Below, piece by piece: positions 1 to 5,610 of a stretch of 16,372 bases of DNA. Source of the DNA: JAVWGW01 sp036651575 (GTDB lineage: Bacteria; Actinomycetota; Coriobacteriia; Coriobacteriales; Eggerthellaceae); NCBI GenBank assembly GCA_036651575.1, contig JAVVXN010000035.1:1-16372 (forward strand). Reading direction: 5' to 3'. The position numbers and the translations under genes are program-made. Every line of letters begins with the position of its first letter. Within the stretch, counting starts at the first letter, position 1. The notes under the pieces were generated by a model. The model worked only from the letters and a program-made list of their open reading frames with translations. It was not told where the DNA came from and did not search any database.

Positions 1-246
1 GGACGAGATAAGATTCTCGCGGTACCACCTCGGTTGACATCGCTGCCCACTCTTAGCGCTCTGTTTCGGGAGCCCCCGGCAAACCTAGTGACGTTTCCCC
101 GAAAGGATAAAACGCGTTCAGCTGGCTGCTGGTGAAGGGAATCATTTCGTATGCTGCCGAATCCTTTCAGCCAAGGGACTCTTCTCTGGTGGCACCACGG
201 AATCGAAATGCTGTCTTCGTCATCGCATTGAACTATTTAAATGTGT
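1..246 (-). ncRNA. T-box leader riboswitch, probable Phe specificity, 3' end off the window
   Basis: Read on the minus strand, positions 30-18 give AGGTGGTACCGCG, the conserved T-box that pairs with the acceptor end of uncharged tRNA. An inverted repeat CGAGA/TCTCG follows and is probably the start of the terminator. Upstream, CATTTCG and CGAAATG (about 210-200 and 150-143) pair to form part of Stem I. Just 3' of that arm comes UUC followed by ACC (136-131), the usual position of the specifier codon, which suggests phenylalanine. GTTCA and TGAAC near the ends of Stem I can close its base. The controlled gene would be on the minus strand to the left of position 1; pheS/pheST is the natural guess but is not visible. 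The T-box identity is firm, the specifier assignment is by eye. Confidence 0.85.
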
Positions 247-252
247 TGTGCG

Positions 253-281
253 ATTGTAGCGCAACTACGAATGCACGACAA
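253..281 (-). promoter_or_regulatory. Promoter of the T-box leader
   Basis: On the minus strand TTGTCG (281-276) and TACAAT (258-253) are separated by exactly 17 bases, a good vegetative sigma-factor pair. The expected start is near 246, just before T-box Stem I. The -35 box lies within the last codons of the upstream peptidase gene and the -10 box just past its stop codon. Confidence 0.7.
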
Positions 282-1227
282 CCGCCTGCTTACCCATCTG
301 CTCCCACGCAGCCTGAAAATCAGCCCGATCATGAGAAACATTTTTTTCTCCATAGGGATCGTTGATGAAAACGTGCTCGTCATCAAACCCGGTCAACACC
401 ACGCTGTGAACGTCCCAGGTGATAGACATCGGCCCCGCATTCGTTTCCCAGATTTCCCAATTTTCAGTCGGAGCAAAATTGACCGTCGTAACAATCCAAA
501 CCGCATGGCCACGTTTGAGTTCCTTTAAAACGGTGTCGAAATCCTGCCCGGTCAGATCGATAACGTTTAACCCTGAGCTCCCCTTATATAAATTTGCCAC
601 CTCGACAACAGGCGCATGGTAGACACTATACCCCGCTTCACCATCCCGGGAATCAAGGGACCCGACAAACCCCTCATTGGGATTCCCGTGTACCCATGCT
701 TCGTCAACCTCAATCCACAGGGGAACCTTTTTTATGGCCGCTGCGAGATCTTCCTTTGTCACGTCAAGCCCAGCAGCCTGCAACACCATCGCCATGCTCG
801 TCACTTCACAGCCGTTGAACAGCAGCTGCTCGCCCGCGTCATCGTTATCCATCTGGTCGATCAAAGGCACCTCGAGATCGACCTTGTCGCCGGGCATAAG
901 CGTCATAGAAGAAAGAGTAGCCAGTTCAGCGGCGAGCACATCGGAAAACGCTACCGGCGAAGGTTCGAGCTGCGCCTGCTCAGCGGGAATGCGCCCTTTC
1001 GCATACCTTTCCGAAAATGAACACGATGCGATCCCAAAAGCAAGCGCGATACACACCAAAACAACGACGCCGAACGCAACGAGCAAGATGGAAGGACGCG
1101 CTAAAAACAGCTGAGCACACGACGACTGAGCGCCGACGGGCCTCACCAAGTCGCGTACATGACGGCCTCGTGTGTGCAGGTTAAAAATCACCGAATCTTC
1201 CCGATTCTTTCGATTTGCCCTTTTCAT
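265..1227 (-). CDS. Membrane-anchored C39-family cysteine peptidase
   Basis: This 320-residue protein has the layout of the C39-like (Peptidase_C39_2) papain-fold family. The nucleophile region NGCEVTSMAMVL holds Cys140, followed by a GFVGSL segment typical of the family. WDVHSVVLTGFDD supplies His274 and FINDPYG supplies Asp290. A basic N-terminus of about 45 residues precedes one hydrophobic segment (about 46-68), so the catalytic domain should lie outside the membrane. That segment ends in IASC, which resembles a lipobox, but the long charged lead is unusual for a lipoprotein. I chose the ATG at 1227 because AAGGA lies 10 bases upstream. An in-frame GTG at 1272 has no ribosome site and sits inside a large hairpin. 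No bacteriocin exporter is nearby, so a role in leader-peptide processing is not indicated; the substrate is unknown. Confidence 0.8.
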   Translation of the reverse strand: MKRANRKNREDSVIFNLHTRGRHVRDLVRPVGAQSSCAQLFLARPSILLVAFGVVVLVCIALAFGIASCSFSERYAKGRIPAEQAQLEPSPVAFSDVLAAELATLSSMTLMPGDKVDLEVPLIDQMDNDDAGEQLLFNGCEVTSMAMVLQAAGLDVTKEDLAAAIKKVPLWIEVDEAWVHGNPNEGFVGSLDSRDGEAGYSVYHAPVVEVANLYKGSSGLNVIDLTGQDFDTVLKELKRGHAVWIVTTVNFAPTENWEIWETNAGPMSITWDVHSVVLTGFDDEHVFINDPYGEKNVSHDRADFQAAWEQMGKQAVVVHS

Positions 1228-1256
1228 GAACGCACCATCCTTGCGGCCGATTATGA

Positions 1257-1304
1257 TTTGAGCCAGAAACACACAACAGGTGTTGTGCGTGTTTCCGGCT
1301 CAAA
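1257..1304. repeat. Long imperfect inverted repeat (hairpin) between symporter and peptidase genes
   Basis: The 5' arm (1257-1278, beginning TTTGAGCC) and the 3' arm (1281-1304, ending GGCTCAAA) pair over about 20 bases, with one A-C mismatch and a two-base bulge. Neither strand has a run of T after the stem, so it is not a classical intrinsic terminator. It lies downstream of the symporter gene ending at 1411 and between the candidate promoter and start codon of the peptidase gene. It could therefore be a leader hairpin, a weak terminator or an mRNA-end stabiliser. Confidence 0.75.
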
Positions 1305-1317
1305 ATTACGAGCTGCA

Positions 1318-1346
1318 AGAGTACGGGGCATCAAGATCAAAGTCAA
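1318..1346 (-). promoter_or_regulatory. Candidate promoter for the C39 peptidase gene
   Basis: TTGACT (1346-1341) is a strong -35 match and is followed 17 bases later by TACTCT (1323-1318), a weak -10 match. A start near 1311 would give a leader of about 84 bases containing the 1257-1304 hairpin. Confidence 0.4.
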
Positions 1347-1410
1347 TCAAGCGCACAATTCACGCAAGACCCCCTCACAAAGACCCCACGGCACCACCAT
1401 GATTAACCGT

Positions 1411-2829
1411 TTATTTTTTCTCCAGCATCGGTATTTTCGCTCCATCTTTTTCGTCGAGGTTGTCTTCCCATACATAATGCTTCGTTTCACGAGCAATCAA
1501 CCCCGAAAGTGCGAGCACGACGATGATATTGGGAACTGCCATGAGCGCATTGGTGATGTCTGAGATCGTCCACACGATATCGCCCACACCGATTGCTCCC
1601 AAAAAGGCAACGGCAACATAGAGCACCTGGTAAGGGCGGATAGCACGCTTCCCAAACAGATACGTAACGCAGCGATTACCATAATACGACCAGCCAAGAA
1701 TCGTCGAATAGCTAAACAGCACCATGCCGATAACGAGCACGGGCGTACCGATGAAGGGAATGGAGGCAAACGCCGCGCTCGTCAAATCAGCGCCGGCGGT
1801 AATGGTGCCACCCTCCATGATTCCGGGATTGGCAAGCATGGTGGACACGAGCACGATACCGGTGAGCGCACAGATGACAACGGTATCCCAGAATGTGCCG
1901 GTCATGGAAACCAGTGCCTGGCGAGCCGGATTGCGCGTAGCTGCCGCAGAAGCCACGATAGGAGCTGAACCCAGACCGGATTCATTCGAGAACAGACCAC
2001 GAGCGCAGCCAAACTGTAGCGCCATCATCAATCCCGAACCAACCGCACCACCGAAGGCGGCTTTTGGCGTAAAGGCGCACTCGAAGATAAGCTGGATTGC
2101 CGGCCACACAAACTGCCAGTTCATGCCGATGATCACGATACAACCCCATGCGTAGGCGATGGCCATAAACGGCACCAGCTTTTCGCATACTCGGGAAATC
2201 ACGTTGATGCCACCGAAGATAACGAGAGAAACCAAGATGACAATGGCCAAACCGATACCCCACGCGGGAATGCCCGGAAAGTTTGACTCGATAACATCGG
2301 TCATTGCACTCGACTGCACCGCCGACCCGATACCAAACGACGCAAGGGCTGCAAACAGCGCAAACGCACCCGCGCCGACCAAAGCCCACCAGGGAGTCGT
2401 GCCGTCTTTTCTGATGAAAGCGCGTCGCCATGCATACATGGCTCCTCCCAGCATATTACCCTTGTGATCTTTGACGCGATACTTCACCGCAGCGTAGGTT
2501 TCTGAATACTTGGTAGCGATACCGAACACGCCGGTCAGCCACATCCACAAAACCGCCCCCGGCCCGCCCGCCAAAATGGCGGTAGCCACACCGACGATGT
2601 TGCCGGTACCAATCGTTGCCGACAGCGCCGTTGTCAGCGCACCAAACTGGCTGATGTCACCTTCCGCCTCGGGATCCTTCGAAATCGAAAGCTTGATGGC
2701 GGTTGGCAGCTTACGCTGAATCACCCCCGTTCTGATAGTGAGATACAGATGCGACCCCAGCAACAAGACGATCATGGGAACGCCCCACACAAAGCTATCG
2801 ACCGCAGTGATCATTCCTACAACATCCAC
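1411..2829 (-). CDS. AGCS-family sodium:alanine/glycine symporter, copy 2
   Basis: A 472-residue, highly hydrophobic protein of the alanine-or-glycine:cation symporter family (AlsT/DagA type), an inner-membrane carrier that takes up small neutral amino acids with Na+. Family hallmarks are TIGTGNIVGVA (72-82), in the unwound substrate-site helix, and SNESGLGSAPI (281-291). Length and hydrophobicity fit the usual set of about 11 membrane helices. The start is a GTG at 2829, preceded by GAGGGAAATGAC, a good ribosome site; an ATG at residue 6 is the alternative. The protein is roughly three-quarters identical by eye to the product of the gene upstream (3106-4527), so the pair is a tandem duplication. 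A -10 box and structured repeats between the two genes suggest its own promoter. The substrate cannot be fixed from sequence. Confidence 0.9.
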   Translation of the reverse strand: MDVVGMITAVDSFVWGVPMIVLLLGSHLYLTIRTGVIQRKLPTAIKLSISKDPEAEGDISQFGALTTALSATIGTGNIVGVATAILAGGPGAVLWMWLTGVFGIATKYSETYAAVKYRVKDHKGNMLGGAMYAWRRAFIRKDGTTPWWALVGAGAFALFAALASFGIGSAVQSSAMTDVIESNFPGIPAWGIGLAIVILVSLVIFGGINVISRVCEKLVPFMAIAYAWGCIVIIGMNWQFVWPAIQLIFECAFTPKAAFGGAVGSGLMMALQFGCARGLFSNESGLGSAPIVASAAATRNPARQALVSMTGTFWDTVVICALTGIVLVSTMLANPGIMEGGTITAGADLTSAAFASIPFIGTPVLVIGMVLFSYSTILGWSYYGNRCVTYLFGKRAIRPYQVLYVAVAFLGAIGVGDIVWTISDITNALMAVPNIIVVLALSGLIARETKHYVWEDNLDEKDGAKIPMLEKK

Positions 2830-2857
2830 GTCATTTCCCTCTTCCTCTCGTTCGAAC

Positions 2858-2887
2858 CGACCCGAAAATGCACTCCCTTACGGGTCG
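2858..2887 (-). repeat. Leader hairpin just upstream of the copy 2 symporter ribosome site
   Basis: CGACCCG (2858-2864) and CGGGTCG (2881-2887) form a perfect 7-bp stem with a 16-base loop. The stem ends about 12 bases from the Shine-Dalgarno region of the gene starting at 2829. It could affect translation initiation, but nothing in the sequence shows that it does. Confidence 0.5.
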
Positions 2888-2909
2888 TCAAGAATGGTGG
2901 AAAGAGCCA

Positions 2910-2972
2910 ATACCGAAAAGGTTGTCCAACCACCAAACCGGCACGGTTAAGATAAAATAATCTTTTCGGTAT
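2910..2972 (-). promoter_or_regulatory. Compact nested inverted-repeat element in the leader of copy 2 symporter (unidentified)
   Basis: A perfect 11-bp outer repeat, ATACCGAAAAG (2910-2920) and CTTTTCGGTAT (2962-2972), encloses two smaller stems: AACCG/CGGTT with a 3-base loop (2936-2948) and GGTT/AACC with a 4-base loop (2920-2931). A further repeat, AAGAT/ATCTT (2949-2964), overlaps the outer arm and would compete with it. The element lies between a -10 box at 3005-3010 and the gene start at 2829, so it would be transcribed. It does not match the glycine riboswitch that often controls this transporter family. It may be an unrecognised cis-acting RNA or a DNA operator. Confidence 0.5.
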
Positions 2973-3004
2973 GAGCACTTTTCCCTACTAAAGTAACAAG
3001 GGAA

Positions 3005-3010
3005 ATTATA
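3005..3010 (-). promoter_or_regulatory. Candidate -10 box for copy 2 symporter
   Basis: A perfect TATAAT lies on the minus strand in the AT-rich gap between the two symporter genes. The best -35 candidates are at poor distances (TTGAGC at 15 bases, TTGACG at 21 bases). A start near 2998 would give a leader of about 170 bases carrying the repeats at 2910-2972 and 2858-2887. Confidence 0.4.
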
Positions 3011-3105
3011 AGAGGAATACTGTTGCTCAATCGTCAACAAATGAGATTTTACCCGTAAACGGAAAGGATACGACGGGACGAGCGGCAGCGAGGCGAGTCC
3101 TCCGC

Positions 3106-4527
3106 TTACTTGCTTGCAATCACCGGGATCGGCGTCGCGTCGGTTTCGTCGAGGTGATCCTCATAGACGTAATGCTTTGTTTCGCGAGCAATCAGCCCCG
3201 AAAGTGCGAGTACGACGATAATATTCGGAATAGCCATAAGGGCATTACCGATATCCGAAATGACCCAAACCACATCGCCCACGCCGATGGCGCCCAAAAA
3301 AGCCACGGCCACGTAGAGGATTTGGTAAGGTCTGATGGCGCGCTTGCCAAACAGGTAGGTCACACAGCGGCTGCCGTAATACGACCAGCCAAGAATCGTC
3401 GAATACGAAAAGGCGATCATGCCAAGCACCAACACCGGCGTACCCACGAAAGGAATCTTGGCAAAAGCGAGACTCGAAAGCTGCGCGCCCGAAAACGTTG
3501 CAGGGTTTTCAAGAATCGCCGCCTGGATATCGGGATGGGCAAGCATGGTGGACACGAGCACGATGCCGGTCAAAGCACAGATGACAACCGTGGACCAAAA
3601 CGTACCGGTCATGGCAACGAGAGCCTGCTGAGCCGGGTTTTTCGTGATAGCCGCCGACGCGACGATAGGGGCAGAGCCCAGGCCTGATTCGTTGGAGAAC
3701 AATCCCCGTGCGCAACCAAACTGCAAAGCGACCATAATGCCACTTCCCACCGCACCGCCAAAAGCCGCTTTCGCCGTAAAGGCACCCTCAAATACCGTCT
3801 GCAATGCCGGCAACAGATACGTCGCATTCATTATGAGGATAATGAGGCACCCACCCGCATAGCCAACGGCCATCAGAGGAACGATTTTTTCGCACACGCG
3901 AGAAATGGACTCAACTCCCCCGAAGATGACGATCGACACGAGCACGACGATGATTGCACCGATCAACCACGAAGGAACACTGGTTACGTTCGAAGTGATG
4001 ATGCCGGTCATAGCACTTGCCTGCACCGCCGAACCGGTACCGATTGCGGCGACAGCCGCAAAGAGCGCAAAGGCCACCGCACCGATCTTTGCCCACCAGG
4101 GGGTCTTTCCCGCTTTGCAGAAAGCGCGTTCCCACACAAACATAGCACCGCCGAGCATTTCGCCCTTGTGGTCTTTCACGCGATATTTTATTGCCGCATA
4201 CACTTCGGAATATTTTGTTGCAATACCGAACACGCCGGTCAGCCACATCCAGAACACCGCACCGGGGCCACCCGCCAAAATGGCGGTTGCGACACCCACG
4301 ATCGACCCCGTTCCGATGGTTGCGGCAAGCGCCGTGGTCAACGCGCCAAAATGCGTAATATCGCCTTCCGCATCGACCTCTTTTGCAAACGACATCTTGA
4401 TGGCCGCCGGTAACTTGCGCTGGATGAATCCCGTTTTAACCGTCAAAAAGAGATGGCTGCCCAAAAGCAGGGCAATCATCGCCGGGCCCCAAACGAATGC
4501 ATCGATTGTGTTAAGGATTTCAATCAT
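3106..4527 (-). CDS. AGCS-family sodium:alanine/glycine symporter, copy 1
   Basis: A 473-residue paralogue of the adjacent symporter, with the same helices and motifs, including SNESGLGSAPI and the C-terminal SGLIARETKHYV. The main differences are a longer loop before AKIPFVG, a Gly-rich AGGCLII stretch in place of AWGCIVI, and IGTGSIVGVA (71-80) in place of IGTGNIVGVA. This puts Ser75 where most of the family, and the neighbour, has Asn. The start is ATG at 4527, aligned with residue 6 of the paralogue. No Shine-Dalgarno sequence is visible, and a TAAAAT box ends 9 bases before the ATG, so the mRNA may be leaderless or nearly so. The protein is expected in the cytoplasmic membrane; the substrate is not determined. 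Confidence 0.9.
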   Translation of the reverse strand: MIEILNTIDAFVWGPAMIALLLGSHLFLTVKTGFIQRKLPAAIKMSFAKEVDAEGDITHFGALTTALAATIGTGSIVGVATAILAGGPGAVFWMWLTGVFGIATKYSEVYAAIKYRVKDHKGEMLGGAMFVWERAFCKAGKTPWWAKIGAVAFALFAAVAAIGTGSAVQASAMTGIITSNVTSVPSWLIGAIIVVLVSIVIFGGVESISRVCEKIVPLMAVGYAGGCLIILIMNATYLLPALQTVFEGAFTAKAAFGGAVGSGIMVALQFGCARGLFSNESGLGSAPIVASAAITKNPAQQALVAMTGTFWSTVVICALTGIVLVSTMLAHPDIQAAILENPATFSGAQLSSLAFAKIPFVGTPVLVLGMIAFSYSTILGWSYYGSRCVTYLFGKRAIRPYQILYVAVAFLGAIGVGDVVWVISDIGNALMAIPNIIVVLALSGLIARETKHYVYEDHLDETDATPIPVIASK

Positions 4528-4536
4528 AAGACGGCT

Positions 4537-4542
4537 ATTTTA
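4537..4542 (-). promoter_or_regulatory. Possible -10 box of a leaderless transcript for copy 1 symporter
   Basis: TAAAAT lies 9 bases before the ATG at 4527, and no ribosome site is seen between them. No good -35 hexamer is present at 16-18 bases, so this remains tentative. Confidence 0.3.
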
Positions 4543-4650
4543 ACCGATTCAAAGCGCTGCGCGACAGACAGCACAAAGACGGACGGAAGCTCCACATCCC
4601 GCCACCACACCCTTTCACCCCGACCCGAGACACATACGACAAGATGCCCC

Positions 4651-4679
4651 TTGCGCCCCACTGCATCGACGCCTACAAT
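4651..4679 (+). promoter_or_regulatory. Promoter of the FMN-riboswitch/ECF operon
   Basis: TTGCGC (4651-4656) and TACAAT (4674-4679) are separated by 17 bases. The expected start is near 4686, a few bases before the aptamer. Confidence 0.7.
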
Positions 4680-4692
4680 AATCGGCAGATGA

Positions 4693-4839
4693 ATTCTGTT
4701 TCAAGGCGAGGTGCAAATCCTCACCGGTGGTGATCGGCCCTTGGGCCGTAAGTCCACAACCTTGCAGGCGCTATGTCTGCGAGCTGATTCGGTGCAACTC
4801 CGAAACCGACGGTTACAGTCCGGATGAAAGAGGCAGAGC
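4693..4839 (+). ncRNA. FMN riboswitch aptamer (RFN element)
   Basis: Conserved RFN blocks appear in order: a TTCAAGGCGAGGTGCAAATC start, CTCACCGGTGGTGAT, GGGCCGTAAGTCC, GATTCGGTGCAACTCCG, then AACCGACGGTTACAGTCC and GGATGAAAGAGG. TCTGT at the 5' edge and GCAGAG at the 3' edge form the closing stem. It lies upstream of a RibU-type riboflavin transporter, the expected target. A strong intrinsic terminator (4887-4929) follows, and between them a GTTCGAC/GTCGAAC hairpin (about 4842-4875) may belong to the alternative fold. The logic should be transcriptional OFF when FMN is bound. Confidence 0.97.
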
Positions 4840-4886
4840 TTGTTCGACAAAAACGGTTTTCACGGTGCGTCGAACGAACCCTTGGG

Positions 4887-4929
4887 GCCTGTATGAACAG
4901 AACGAATTCATACGGGCTTGTTTCTTTTT
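4887..4929 (+). terminator. Riboswitch-controlled intrinsic terminator
   Basis: GCCTGTATGAA (4887-4897) pairs with TTCATACGGGC (4907-4917) over 11 bp, including one G-U pair, and is followed by TTGTTTCTTTTT. It sits between the FMN aptamer and ribU and is the likely expression platform. Confidence 0.9.
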
Positions 4930-4985
4930 AAGGCAGGTTACAAGTCCATCACCATTGGATGCCTTGCACCAAGAAAGGGTTTATC

Positions 4986-5582
4986 ATGACCGACCAACCA
5001 GCACAGAAAACCGACTATCAATTCACCAACACCAACAAGTGGGACACCCGGCAGCTCGTGACGATGGCGCTGATGTGCGCCATCGGATCGCTGCTTTCCT
5101 TCATTCAGATCCCCCTTATTCCCGGCGTTACCTTTCTCACCTACGACGCGTCGCTGATGCCGGCAATGGTGTGTGGTTTCGCCTTCGGTCCCGCAGCCGG
5201 CATCGCCGTCGGTGCCGTGGCCGCCGTCATTCACGGGCTGATCTTGGGGGAATGGGTCGGCTCGCTCATGAATATCATCGCAACGATTTGCTTTATTGTG
5301 CCCGCAGCTCTCATCTACGCCAAGGTTCATAACTACAAAGGGGCCATCGGTGGACTTATCGTCAGCATTATCGTTGCCACCCTCGGCGCCATCGCGGCCA
5401 ATCTGACTATCGGAGTTGCCTTCTGGTACGGCACCCCCGATGCGGTCGTGCCGCTCATCATTCCGGCACTGATCCCCTTCAACCTGATAAAAGGCGTTCT
5501 CAACGCCGCGCTCACCCTTATCATCTACAAGGCCGTTTCCAACCTCATCACCCCGAAGAAGTCTCAAGTCACGGGGAAATAA
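4986..5582 (+). CDS. ribU: Riboflavin ECF transporter substrate-binding (S) component RibU
   Basis: A 198-residue integral membrane protein of the RibU family, which binds riboflavin outside the cell and delivers it through the EcfAA'T module. After a polar N-terminus of about 20 residues come about six hydrophobic helices. Family features are FLTYDASLMPAM (50-61), FGPAAGIAVGAV (67-78) and PFNLIKG (164-170), near the usual end of RibU. The ATG at 4986 is chosen because AAGAAAGGG lies 7 bases upstream; an in-frame ATG at 4959 has no such site. The FMN riboswitch directly upstream and the ECF ATPase gene 28 bases downstream agree with the assignment. Confidence 0.93.
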   Translation: MTDQPAQKTDYQFTNTNKWDTRQLVTMALMCAIGSLLSFIQIPLIPGVTFLTYDASLMPAMVCGFAFGPAAGIAVGAVAAVIHGLILGEWVGSLMNIIATICFIVPAALIYAKVHNYKGAIGGLIVSIIVATLGAIAANLTIGVAFWYGTPDAVVPLIIPALIPFNLIKGVLNAALTLIIYKAVSNLITPKKSQVTGK

Positions 5583-5610
5583 CGTTTCCGCCGCGCTCAA
5601 AAGGAGCATT

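Noticed and set aside
1228..1272. In-frame GTG start at 1272 for the peptidase, adding 15 residues
   Set aside because: It has no ribosome site and falls inside the 1257-1304 hairpin; the ATG at 1227 has AAGGA upstream.
2830..3105. Glycine riboswitch upstream of the second symporter
   Set aside because: The conserved glycine aptamer core could not be found on the minus strand; only the unrelated nested repeats are present.
3060..3105. Terminator of the first symporter gene in a GC-rich repeat (GCGG...CCGC)
   Set aside because: Only about 4 bp pair cleanly and no T-run follows.
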